A stretch of 64,000 nt of DNA from Alphaproteobacteria bacterium AO1-B. GTDB lineage: Bacteria; Pseudomonadota; Alphaproteobacteria; Rhizobiales; Stappiaceae. Below the pieces are notes generated by a model. The model was not told the DNA's origin. It ran no database searches and saw only the letters and a program-made list of their open reading frames with translations. The position numbers and the translations under genes are program-made. Below are positions 19,322 through 28,611 of the stretch, piece by piece. The stretch lies in the NCBI GenBank assembly GCA_001890945.1, contig MLAX01000003.1:372001-436000 (forward strand). Reading direction: 5' to 3'. Each line of letters starts with the position of its first letter. Position 1 is the first letter of the stretch.

Positions 19322-20315
19322 AGTTGGAATACCCGCGACCATCCGAAGCGCGGGCAAGTTGGCGGCCCCGAATGGCTTCGCGGCGAACGGTGTAGATCGA
19401 GGCCGCGATGACCACGCTGGCACCGATCAGTGTTTCAACCCCGGGCCACTGGCTGAAGATCAAGGCCCCGAACAAGGTGGCATAGAGCAGGCGGGTGTAG
19501 TCGAGCGACGCGATGGCTGTGGCTTCGCCGGCCTGGAACGCCTTGATGTTCGCCATTTGCCCGGCCCAGGAAAAGAACCCAACTGCCGCCAGCAACGCCC
19601 ATTGTTCCAGTGTCGGCGCTTGCCAGGTCATCCATGCAGGTATGATCATGATGAGGCCAACGCCCATCGCCTGATAGGTGAGGATCGTATTGGGCGGGTC
19701 GGTCCGGGTCAGGATGCGGATGACGATCATCACCATCCCGGCGCAAGCCGCACTGCCAAGCGCCATCAGGGCAAAGGGATCCACAAGACCTTCGCCACTT
19801 GGCCGGAGCATCAAAAGCACTCCCAAAAAGCCAACGATGGTCGCTCCCCAGCGATGTTTGCCGACTTGCTCACCCAGGAACCAGATGGCGAAGATGGTGA
19901 TGAAAAACGTCTTTGAAAAGCTGATCGCCGTCGCATCTGCTAGCGGCATCTCAATGATCGCGGTGAAACCAAGCAGCATTGCGGAGGTCGCAAAGACGAT
20001 ACGGGTCAGCTGGAGCCCCGGGCGTTTTGTGGCAAGCGAGCCGGGCAGTCCCGGCAGGATCTTGGGCGCCACGATTAGCAGCATCAGCACCTGACGGACT
20101 ACGAGGATCTGAAACACGGAGAGATCCTGACCGAGAAACTTGATCAGTGTCACCATGATGGAAAACAGGAAGGCGGCGAGCAGAATCCACAGCGCACCGA
20201 TCGTGTTTGGCGGCAGTTGACCGATGCGCTCCGCCAACCGCCCGATGAAATGGTTCGGTGATGACGGTTTAGGTTCCGCCGGGTCTGCCGTCGTTTTGTC
20301 GGGTGTGGAATCCAT
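19320..20315 (-). CDS. DMT family transporter (EamA)
   Basis: This 331-residue inner-membrane protein has about ten hydrophobic segments and two EamA repeats, each with a Pro/Gly-rich helix pattern such as PLADATAISFSKTFFITIFA. The first 40 residues are polar and Pro-rich. DMT exporters move small metabolites or amino acids out of the cell; the substrate cannot be told. It is 63% of the way through a mixed region without linked enzymes. Confidence 0.85.
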   Translation of the reverse strand: MDSTPDKTTADPAEPKPSSPNHFIGRLAERIGQLPPNTIGALWILLAAFLFSIMVTLIKFLGQDLSVFQILVVRQVLMLLIVAPKILPGLPGSLATKRPGLQLTRIVFATSAMLLGFTAIIEMPLADATAISFSKTFFITIFAIWFLGEQVGKHRWGATIVGFLGVLLMLRPSGEGLVDPFALMALGSAACAGMVMIVIRILTRTDPPNTILTYQAMGVGLIMIIPAWMTWQAPTLEQWALLAAVGFFSWAGQMANIKAFQAGEATAIASLDYTRLLYATLFGALIFSQWPGVETLIGASVVIAASIYTVRREAIRGRQLARASDGRGYSN

Positions 20316-20581
20316 TTAGGGCGTGTCGCGTTTTATCAGATGCATTTGACCGAGAAGAGTTTGGGGTCCGGCTAGGCGGGCAGAGCGACGGTCAAAAAGA
20401 GAGTGTGCGAACAAACCTACTGGAATTCGGTAAGAAGGGAAGGGCTTTGCTGCCGGGACTTGCAAAAAAGTGCACTGGCCAGTTTAATTGCGCCGGACTA
20501 TATTGTGGTCAACCCGCCGCTGGCGCATCCCAGGCGCTGCAGACAACCGGCAAAGACTTAAGTCAACTGAAGGCCTCTTCC

Positions 20582-22879
20582 ATGAACCAAATGGCTACTC
20601 CGAAATTCGGTGTTGGCGCACCGTTGCGCCGCAAAGAAGATCTGCCGCTCATTACGGGAGAGGGGATATATACCGGCGATTACCAGCCGGAAGGGTGCCT
20701 CCATTCATTTGTGCTCCGCTCGGCGATGGCTCATGCAAAAATCTCCATCGCAAATGCAGATGAAGTGCGGACGATGGATGGCGTCCGTATGGTGCTGACC
20801 GGTGCGGATGTCGCCGGAAAGTCCATGCCGACACGGGCTATCTTGAAGCAGATCGACGGTAGTAACTTCAATCTACCGACGCAGCCGCTGCTGTGTTCCG
20901 ACACGGTTCGTTATGTCGGTGATGCAATTGCCTTTGTGGTTGCGGACACGTTGCAAGGCGCACGTGATGCCGCCGAGATGCTGGAGGTCGACTACGATCC
21001 TCTGGATGTCGTGGTTGAAATGGAAGACGCGCTTGCGCCCGATGCGGTCAAAGTCTGGCCAGAGTTCGGTACAAACGTTGCCTTCACCTTCGGGCACGGC
21101 GATGCAGAGAAAACCGATACGGCTTTTGCCAACGCGGCGAAAACGGTTTCAATCGATCTCGTCAACAACCGGATTGTTGCCAACTATATGGAACTGCGCG
21201 GCTGCGTGGCCGAATTTGACAGTGCCAGCGACCGTTTCAAGCTGACCCTTGGCACACAAGGCGGGCATGGGATGCGGGATGTCCTTTGCCAAATCCTTGG
21301 CCTTGAAGCGGACAAGGTTCAGGTTGTAACGCCGGAAGTTGGCGGTGGTTTTGGCACCAAAATATTCTGTTACCGCGAATACCCGCTCGCGATGCTGGCG
21401 GCGCAGGCGCTCGGCGTTCCGGTGCGCTGGGCTGGTGAGCGAATGGATCATTTTGTGACCGATGCTCATGGCCGGGACAATCTCTCCCATGCCGAGCTGG
21501 CTCTGGATCCAGACAACAAGATTTTGGGTATGAAGGTGCATGTGAAGGCGGCTATGGGCGCCTATCTGCACCAATTCGGCCCGTTTATTCCCTGGGTTGG
21601 CACCACAATGACGTCCGGCCTTTACGACATTCCAGCCGTGTTTGCGAAGGTGGAAGGCGTTTACAGTCACACGGTTCCGACCGACGCGTTCCGTGGCGCC
21701 GGGCGTCCGGAAGCTGCCTACTTGATTGAACGGCTGATCGACAAGGCGGGTGAGGAAACCGGGCTTGGTCCGGTTGAGTTCCGAAAGCTCAACTTCATCA
21801 AGAAGGAGCAGCTTCCCTACACCACCCAGACCGGCCGGATGTATGACACTGGAGATTATCAGGGCCATCTGGAAAAGGCCTTGGAGACCGCTGATTGGGC
21901 AGGTTTCAAGGCGCGCCAGGAGGCAAGCCAAGCTGCAGGCAAGTATCGCGGCTTCGGCATTTGCTCTTACATTGAGGCCTGTGCCTTCCCGGGTGGGGAA
22001 GAGGCGACCGTCGAGATCGGTGCGAACGGCAACCTGACGCTTCTGATCGGCACCCAGACCAACGGACAGGGCCATGCGACAGCCTACAGCCAGGTCGTTG
22101 CGGAGCAGTTCGGCGTCAACATTGAGGATATCGAGGTCATTCAGGGCGACACGGACCGGGTTCGCAAAGGCGGCGGGACCGGTGGGTCTCGCTCCATCCC
22201 GCTCGGGCTACCATCGGTCAAGGAAGCCAGCGTTGCCTTGGTCAAGAAGGTCAAGGAACTCGCTGCCGACAAGCTGGAGGCCGGTATTGACGATCTCGAA
22301 CTCGACAGCGGCATGGTCCGCGTTGTCGGTACCGACCAGCAGGTGACCCTTGCCGAAATCGCTGCCGGGGCCGGTGAGTCTCTGCAAGCACGCGAAGAGG
22401 TCAAACAAACCGAGGCGACCTATCCTAACGGCACCCACATCTGCGAACTGGAAGTAGATCCGGACACCGGCGATGTCGATATCCAGAACTACGTCATCGT
22501 CGATGATTTCGGCGTCACCGTGAACCCGCTGCTGTTGGCTGGTCAGGTTCATGGCGGGGCGGCGTCTGCCATCAGTCAGGCCTTGTGCGAGCACACGGTT
22601 TTCGACGAGGACGGCCAACTCTTGACTGCCTCCTTGCTTGATTACCGGCTTTTGCGGGCGGCAGATGTCCCGAATTTCGACTTCCAGACCCGAAATGTGC
22701 CGTCGACGACCAACGCGATGGGGATCAAGGGTGCCGGCGAAGCGGGTACGATCGGTGGCTGCGCGGCAGTCATGAACGCGATCCAGAATGCTCTGAAAGA
22801 CGGCGCGGGTGTCACCGAACTACTTGATATGCCCGCAACCCCGCACCGGGTCTGGGATGCAATCCAAGCGGCGAAATAG
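20582..22879 (+). CDS. Xanthine dehydrogenase-family molybdopterin subunit
   Basis: This 765-residue large subunit belongs to the CoxL/XdhB group of molybdenum hydroxylases. It shows VGGGFGTK, QTNGQGHATAYSQVVAEQFG, and the catalytic Glu in GIKGAGEAGTIGG near the C-terminus. The active-site loop is DAFRGAGRPEAAY, the form II type, not the AYxCSFR of true CO dehydrogenase. The small Fe-S and FAD subunits that normally lie beside it are absent. The ATG at 20582 starts just before the conserved VGAPLRRKEDLPLITGEG; the frame runs open far upstream without similarity. The substrate is unknown. Confidence 0.88.
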   Translation: MNQMATPKFGVGAPLRRKEDLPLITGEGIYTGDYQPEGCLHSFVLRSAMAHAKISIANADEVRTMDGVRMVLTGADVAGKSMPTRAILKQIDGSNFNLPTQPLLCSDTVRYVGDAIAFVVADTLQGARDAAEMLEVDYDPLDVVVEMEDALAPDAVKVWPEFGTNVAFTFGHGDAEKTDTAFANAAKTVSIDLVNNRIVANYMELRGCVAEFDSASDRFKLTLGTQGGHGMRDVLCQILGLEADKVQVVTPEVGGGFGTKIFCYREYPLAMLAAQALGVPVRWAGERMDHFVTDAHGRDNLSHAELALDPDNKILGMKVHVKAAMGAYLHQFGPFIPWVGTTMTSGLYDIPAVFAKVEGVYSHTVPTDAFRGAGRPEAAYLIERLIDKAGEETGLGPVEFRKLNFIKKEQLPYTTQTGRMYDTGDYQGHLEKALETADWAGFKARQEASQAAGKYRGFGICSYIEACAFPGGEEATVEIGANGNLTLLIGTQTNGQGHATAYSQVVAEQFGVNIEDIEVIQGDTDRVRKGGGTGGSRSIPLGLPSVKEASVALVKKVKELAADKLEAGIDDLELDSGMVRVVGTDQQVTLAEIAAGAGESLQAREEVKQTEATYPNGTHICELEVDPDTGDVDIQNYVIVDDFGVTVNPLLLAGQVHGGAASAISQALCEHTVFDEDGQLLTASLLDYRLLRAADVPNFDFQTRNVPSTTNAMGIKGAGEAGTIGGCAAVMNAIQNALKDGAGVTELLDMPATPHRVWDAIQAAK

Positions 22880-22907
22880 ACACGCCTTTACAGTTTGAAA
22901 TGGATTT

Positions 22908-22938
22908 GCGCCGGATTATTTCTGGCGCTTTTCTTTTT
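22908..22938 (+). terminator. Terminator after CoxL-like gene
   Basis: GCGCC and GGCGC flank an 11-base loop, followed by TTTTCTTTTT. The stem is short but the T-run is strong. It lies 29 bases after the stop. Confidence 0.7.
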
Positions 22939-23047
22939 AGCTGTACGTTTTGGGGTTGCTCCGTTCTCAGGTTTTCGATCGGTGCTACGCAATTTTAAGA
23001 TGTCCGCGATATTGGGGAGTTGTAATTCATTTCTAACTCTAGGTTAG

Positions 23048-25996
23048 ATGATCATGAATATTTTTTCTCGTGTGCGTCAGACGCTGCAATTTCATCTGAG
23101 CGTTGTATTTCTGCTCCTTGTTCTAACCGTCGGATCTGTGATCGGCTGGTTGACCTATTCCAGAATGAATGCCGTCATCACGGAGGCGTCGCGCAATCTC
23201 TTCAGTCTGACGAGTACAGAGGCCGTCGCCGGGTTGGAGCGCCTCTATGCGCCGGCGGAATTAGCTGTTGAGATCATTGCACTTCACGACATCACACGGG
23301 CTGAAACGCTTTCTGAACGTCTTCCGCATGTGGCATTTCTTGCGGGCTTTCTTGACCAATCGGCGGCTTTGTCTTCCGTTTATGTCGGCTATGACGATGG
23401 CGATTTTATCATGCTGGTGCCGACAGAAAACGATGAGGCGAGAAGCCGATACAACGCACCGGCCGATACCATTTTTGTTGTGCAATCGATAGAGCGCTTC
23501 CCCAATGGCGGAGTGCGAAGCCGGTATGTCTTCCTTGATATTGCGATGAACACGCTTGGCGAGCGGGAGCAGGCAAGCTTTGCGGGCTTTGACCCACGGT
23601 CCAGGCCCTGGTTTGAGCAGGCAAAGGCGTCCGCCGGCCAGATCAAGACGCGGCCCTATATATTCTTTACGTCACAAGAGCTGGGACAAACCATCGCTGT
23701 TCGGGCTTTGGGCAGTGGTGCCACGGTTGGCGCTGACATTTCATTGGACACACTGGCCGCATCCTTGCGCAAAGAGCGGATCACCGAAAACACCGAGCTT
23801 GCGCTTTTTGGAAGCGATCTCGGCATGATTGCACATCCGGACAAGTCGCGGGTTGTGGAGGTTTTGACACCGTCGGCTACGGGCGCGGCGCCTCAGCTCG
23901 GCCGGCTTTCCATGGATCAGCTGGACGGAACTGTCTTGCCGGATGTCGCAAAGACTGCCGTTGAGGCTGGCGTGACCGGCGTTGATGACAAGACGCTGAA
24001 TGAAAGGCTTGTCCTCGACGAAGAGCCGTGGCGGGTGCAGGTGTCCCCGCTTAAAGTGCGCGGATCGACGCCATATTATCTGGCCATCGCGGTTCCCGAA
24101 GTGGAACTTCTGGTTCAAGCCCGGCAGCTTCTTCAGCAGGGTGGAATTGCGATTGGGATCATCTTGCTGATCTCCATCCCGATCACGATGCTCGTGGCAC
24201 GGCTGGTTTCCAAGCCGGTGCAGGCGCTATCGGGAGAAGCTGAAAAGATTCAGCGGTTCGACTTCGCAGACCCGGTCAATGTCCCGAGCTTCATCATCGA
24301 GATTGAGGACCTTTCACGGTCAATGGACGACATGAAGTCCACAATCCGGCAGTTTTTGGAGATCAATCGGTCCATTTCCGAGGAAACGGATTTTGAGCGG
24401 CTGTTGCAGACCCTGCTGGAGGGAATGGGAAACATTGTCGGATCAGAACAGGGGGCAGTTTACCTGATCAGTGCAGATGACACTGCCCTTGAACCGGTTG
24501 CGGCCATGGGGGTGTCAGTCGACACATTGCACCGCTATCGCTTGAACAATCTGCCGCATGTCCTGCGCGAGGCCATTGATCGGGATGACATTCGAGCGAC
24601 CAGAGTTGACGGCGAAGCTTTGGCTGTATGTGGTGGTGATCCTGATGCTGGGGAGAATCCGGCCCGCAATGCCATGGTTGTTCCGCTGTTTAACCGGAAC
24701 AACGCGATGATCGGCATCATGACCCTGGTGCAGGAAGCAAAAGCCAATACCTCGTTGATCCGTTTTGTCGACGCATTGTCTCGGTCAGCTGCCATCGCAC
24801 TCGAAACCCGCCAGTTGATTGCGTCGCAAAAGGCTCTGTTCGAGGCCTTTATCCGCATGATCGCCGACGCGATTGATGCCAAGAGCCCCTATACTGGAGG
24901 GCACTGCGCGCGTGTGCCCGAACTCACTAAAATGCTGGCTGAGGCCGCAAATGCCGCAGACCACGGGCCTTTCGCCGATTTGAAGCTGACGGATGACGAC
25001 CGGGAAGCCATCCATGTGGCCGCGTGGTTGCATGATTGTGGCAAGGTGACCACACCGGAGTATGTGGTCGACAAGGCGACAAAACTGGAGACGCTGTATG
25101 ATCGCATCCATGAAATCCGAATGCGTTTTGAAGTTCTGAAACGCGATGCGGAAATCACCTATTGGAAAGGTGTCGCCAACGGCGACGACCTGAAAGACTT
25201 GGCCGAACAGCGCGACGCGGAGCTGGCCGCGCTTGATGCGGACTTTGCCTTTGTGGCCGAATGCAATGAGGGCGGTGAGTTTATGTCACCCGACCGGCTT
25301 GACCGGCTCCAGGAAATCGCGAAGCGGACCTGGACCCGAACACTCTCAGACAGGGTTGGGATCAGCCACGAGGAACTGAATCGCAAGCAGCAAACTCCTG
25401 AGCCGGACTTGCCGGTCCGCGAGCCGCTGCTTGCAGATCGACCAGAGCACGTTCTTGAGCGTCGGCCGGAGGATCTCTTCACCGCAGACAATCCCTGGGG
25501 TTTCAAGCTGGATCAACCGGAGCACCTTTATGATCGCGGGGAGCTCTACAATCTCTCAATTGCGCGTGGCACTTTGACCGCTGAAGAACGCTACAAGATC
25601 AACGATCACATCGTGCAGACGATCATCATGCTGTCGCGGCTGCCGTTCCCGTCTTACCTGCGCCAGGTACCTGAACTTGCAGGCGGGCACCATGAAAAGA
25701 TGGATGGAACTGGCTACCCGAAACGCCTTAAGGGTAGCGAGATGAGTCCGGTCGCACGGATGATGGCGATTGCCGATATCTTCGAAGCTCTAACAGCCGC
25801 CGACCGGCCCTACAAGAAGGGCAAGACCGTCTCGGAAGCGCTCAAGATCATGGGCTTCATGGTCAAGGACGGGCACATCGATGCCGAACTTTACGACCTG
25901 TTCCTAACGTCGCGCGTCTGGGCCGACTACGCGTCCAGGTTCATGAAGCCAGATCAGATCGACGAGGTTGATGTTGCGGCTCTGCGATCTGGCTGA
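23048..25996 (+). CDS. HD-GYP phosphodiesterase with sensor, HAMP and GAF
   Basis: This 982-residue membrane sensor probably hydrolyses c-di-GMP. In order it has TM1 (about 16-38), a periplasmic Cache-like sensor, TM2 (about 365-385), HAMP, a GAF domain (about 455-595) and an HD-GYP domain. The HD motif WLHDCGK lies near residue 660 and the signature HHEKMDGTGYP near 881. In ordinary HD-GYP proteins these are much closer. Here roughly 150 extra charged residues, including RIHEIRMRFEVLKRDAEITYW, sit between them. The late motifs ARMMAIADIFEALTAADRPYK are normal, so activity is expected. It stands alone after a terminator. Confidence 0.9.
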   Translation: MIMNIFSRVRQTLQFHLSVVFLLLVLTVGSVIGWLTYSRMNAVITEASRNLFSLTSTEAVAGLERLYAPAELAVEIIALHDITRAETLSERLPHVAFLAGFLDQSAALSSVYVGYDDGDFIMLVPTENDEARSRYNAPADTIFVVQSIERFPNGGVRSRYVFLDIAMNTLGEREQASFAGFDPRSRPWFEQAKASAGQIKTRPYIFFTSQELGQTIAVRALGSGATVGADISLDTLAASLRKERITENTELALFGSDLGMIAHPDKSRVVEVLTPSATGAAPQLGRLSMDQLDGTVLPDVAKTAVEAGVTGVDDKTLNERLVLDEEPWRVQVSPLKVRGSTPYYLAIAVPEVELLVQARQLLQQGGIAIGIILLISIPITMLVARLVSKPVQALSGEAEKIQRFDFADPVNVPSFIIEIEDLSRSMDDMKSTIRQFLEINRSISEETDFERLLQTLLEGMGNIVGSEQGAVYLISADDTALEPVAAMGVSVDTLHRYRLNNLPHVLREAIDRDDIRATRVDGEALAVCGGDPDAGENPARNAMVVPLFNRNNAMIGIMTLVQEAKANTSLIRFVDALSRSAAIALETRQLIASQKALFEAFIRMIADAIDAKSPYTGGHCARVPELTKMLAEAANAADHGPFADLKLTDDDREAIHVAAWLHDCGKVTTPEYVVDKATKLETLYDRIHEIRMRFEVLKRDAEITYWKGVANGDDLKDLAEQRDAELAALDADFAFVAECNEGGEFMSPDRLDRLQEIAKRTWTRTLSDRVGISHEELNRKQQTPEPDLPVREPLLADRPEHVLERRPEDLFTADNPWGFKLDQPEHLYDRGELYNLSIARGTLTAEERYKINDHIVQTIIMLSRLPFPSYLRQVPELAGGHHEKMDGTGYPKRLKGSEMSPVARMMAIADIFEALTAADRPYKKGKTVSEALKIMGFMVKDGHIDAELYDLFLTSRVWADYASRFMKPDQIDEVDVAALRSG

Positions 25997-26198
25997 TTTG
26001 ACACATTGCAGTTTTAGATGGTCCGGATGCCGGGTTTGAAGATATTGAAAACACCAGACTGGGAGCTGTTCGAAGATGTCCGCGGAGCGAACCGCCCGAA
26101 GGAAAGCCTATAGTTCAAATGCGTAGGATAACTGGACTGCAGTTCTCCTTTGCGTTTCCATCCTTGATGGACACCCGGTCATCTGATGGACGGTAGAA

Positions 26199-28481
26199 CT
26201 AGTCGGCACCACGAACTGGAATGCCTCCACCGGGCTTCGGGTTTACAAGCCGCTGTACTGCGAAAACCAAGGCCGCGAGAGACACACCAGCAATATCCGT
26301 CCACAGACCTCCTTCGATCATCAATAGTGCTGCGGCTGCGAGACCAATTCTTAGGAATGAAGCTGCCGCCTTGCCAAGGAACCAGCCTTGAACCCCGGAG
26401 CTTAGAAGGAAAACGCCTATGACAGCAGTGCCGCCAGCGCGTGTAATTTCTATCAGTTCTCCTTCCATAAGTATCGCGGAGTTGTAGAAAAACATAAATG
26501 GGACAATGAACGCGGCAAGACCAAACTTGAAGGATGTCACAGACGTTGCCATGGGATTTGCGCCTGAGATGCCAGCAGCCGCATAGCTTGCCAGCGCAAC
26601 AGGAGGTGTAATCGCAGACAAGACAGCGAAATAGAAGACAAAAAAATGTGCTGTCAGCGTGGGAATTCCAAGTTGCACCAGTCCGGGTGCGACAACTGAA
26701 GCCGCGACTGCATAGGCCGCTGTCGTTGGCATCCCCATCCCCAGAAGAATTGCTATGCACATGGCAAAAAACAAAGCCAGCAACTGACTTGTCGCTGCAA
26801 GATCCAGCAGAAGTGATGAAAAACGTGCTCCTACGCCAGTTAAGCTGATCACACCAACGATGATACCCGCGCAAGCACAAACGGCGATGATTTGGATCGA
26901 CATGACGCCGGCCAATTCGAATGCCTTTATGATCGCGCTAGGCCCCATCCTGTGAGGTGTCAGCCATGATACGATAGCGGCCGCAACTGTGGCGAGCGTT
27001 CCAGCTCGGATGACCGAGTAGCCCAGGAAAAGCGCAGCAATAAGAATGATGATCGGCACGAAGAGATAAACGCGGGCAATCATCTCTCTTAATTTTGGCA
27101 ACTCATCATCGCGCATGCCCCGCATACCGAGTTTGGCAGCTTCGAAATCAACCATGAAGTAGATCGAAATGAAGTAGAGCGCGGCGGGAATAATAGCCGC
27201 GATCGCTATATCTTGATAAGCAATCCCCGTAATCTCGGCCATGATGAACGCGCCTGCGCCCATGATAGGAGGCATGATCTGGCCGCCTGTGGAGGCAGCA
27301 GCTTCCACTGCACCTGCTGTCTTTTTGTGGTACCCAACACGCTTCATCAACGGGATAGTTAGAGATCCAGTGGCAACAACGTTGCCCGCGGACGTCCCGT
27401 TGATCATTCCCATAAGTCCGGACGCGAAAATCGCAACCTTTGCCGGTCCGCCTCGGGCTCGCCCGGCGACAGCAAAAGCGAAGTTGACGAAATAGTCCCC
27501 TACTTTGGAGGCCTGCAGAAAGGCAGCGAAGATGATGAAGAGGATAATGTATGTCGATGAAACGGCTGTGGTCGGTCCAAGAATGCCAGCATCGGAATAA
27601 ACATGACCAAAAAAGCGCTGCCACGTATACGCGCTTTGAACGGCCAAAATCCCCGGAAGCAAGTGCGCCGTAAAAGTGTAAATAAGAAAGACGCCGGTGA
27701 TTATAACCAGAGCCATGCCGGCGACACGCCGCGTCAGCTCAAGGATCATTGCTGATCCCGCCGTTGCAGCAAAGGCGACACCGATCGGCACAAAAGCAGT
27801 GCCGACCGAATTGCGAGCTGCAGTCCCATATATAGCAATAAAATAAATAGCGACTACGATAGCGCAGACAGCGAGGACCACATCCGCAGCGGCAAACCTT
27901 TCACGTCCCCGGCGCTCTAGCCATCCCGCACCAATCGCGCCAAATGTTGCGATTAACAAAGGAATGCCGAACCACCACACCTCTTTTTCGTAGATCTCAG
28001 TTCCGGGGAAAGCAGCCCATGTAGTCAGTCCGCCCATCTGCGGCAAAGTGCCTGATTGGATAGACTGCACGAACCCGACCGCTGTCACTCCTGACACTAG
28101 AGCAGGGAAAAGGAGCAAGCCTGCGAATATGCTGATGACACGCGTATTGCGAAGAGGTGTTTTTTTTATATGAAACACATGCGCGGAAAAAAGCAAAAAA
28201 CCGAGTGCGAGAGCTCCAGCTATGTGCGCTACTCTGAAGTTCCAGGTTTCCATAGGGAATTGCGGGAGAAAAGGTATGGATATCCTTGTCCATGCTGAAA
28301 TCGATACTCCATTCAGTGCAATCATATGAAATGCAGCATAGATCGCAGACAGTCCCGCGACGAAGAGATAGGCGCGTCCCTCAAACAGGCGTCGATTGCT
28401 TTCTATCGGTTCCTCATCGACTCCTTCGGCGAGTACCTTTTTGGCCGTATCTTCTTCGGATATGGTGTCTTTTTCGGTCAT
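26199..28481 (-). CDS. TAXI-TRAP transporter fused permease
   Basis: This 760-residue permease fuses the small (4 TM) and large (12 TM) TRAP subunits. About 40 polar residues lead into many hydrophobic segments. GRARGGPAKVAIFASGLMGMINGTSAGNVVATGS is the usual large-subunit core, written here only by its start and end (residues near 360-395). The ATG at 28481 is chosen over a TTG six codons upstream. It is preceded by its binding protein across a hairpin. Its base composition by eye is more AT-rich than neighbours. Substrate is likely a dicarboxylate, from context. Confidence 0.9.
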   Translation of the reverse strand: MTEKDTISEEDTAKKVLAEGVDEEPIESNRRLFEGRAYLFVAGLSAIYAAFHMIALNGVSISAWTRISIPFLPQFPMETWNFRVAHIAGALALGFLLFSAHVFHIKKTPLRNTRVISIFAGLLLFPALVSGVTAVGFVQSIQSGTLPQMGGLTTWAAFPGTEIYEKEVWWFGIPLLIATFGAIGAGWLERRGRERFAAADVVLAVCAIVVAIYFIAIYGTAARNSVGTAFVPIGVAFAATAGSAMILELTRRVAGMALVIITGVFLIYTFTAHLLPGILAVQSAYTWQRFFGHVYSDAGILGPTTAVSSTYIILFIIFAAFLQASKVGDYFVNFAFAVAGRARGGPAKVAIFASGLMGMINGTSAGNVVATGSLTIPLMKRVGYHKKTAGAVEAAASTGGQIMPPIMGAGAFIMAEITGIAYQDIAIAAIIPAALYFISIYFMVDFEAAKLGMRGMRDDELPKLREMIARVYLFVPIIILIAALFLGYSVIRAGTLATVAAAIVSWLTPHRMGPSAIIKAFELAGVMSIQIIAVCACAGIIVGVISLTGVGARFSSLLLDLAATSQLLALFFAMCIAILLGMGMPTTAAYAVAASVVAPGLVQLGIPTLTAHFFVFYFAVLSAITPPVALASYAAAGISGANPMATSVTSFKFGLAAFIVPFMFFYNSAILMEGELIEITRAGGTAVIGVFLLSSGVQGWFLGKAAASFLRIGLAAAALLMIEGGLWTDIAGVSLAALVFAVQRLVNPKPGGGIPVRGAD

Positions 28482-28571
28482 GCTTTTCCATTCCGGCAAG
28501 TAAATGCCGGCTCTACCGCTTTCACTGTTGATAATAGGGAGCCTTGGGCTGGTCAGTGCAGCCGGAATGCA

Positions 28572-28601
28572 AGCCTGCGCGGGGCTAGCTCCGCGCAGGC
28601 T
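28572..28601 (-). terminator. Hairpin between TAXI binding protein and permease
   Basis: AGCCTGCGCGG and CCGCGCAGGCT form a perfect 11-bp stem with an 8-base loop, eleven bases beyond the binding-protein stop. No T-run follows on the minus strand, so it looks like an mRNA 3'-end stabiliser or attenuator, not a full terminator. Confidence 0.75.
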
Positions 28602-28611
28602 AAGACAACAA

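Noticed and set aside
21149..22075. Minus-strand open frame of 308 codons opposite the CoxL-like gene
   Set aside because: It has no start signal or motif and lies fully inside a gene with clear signatures.
20582..22879. Carbon monoxide dehydrogenase large subunit
   Set aside because: The active-site loop is AFRGAGR (form II), not AYxCSFR; the other subunits are missing.
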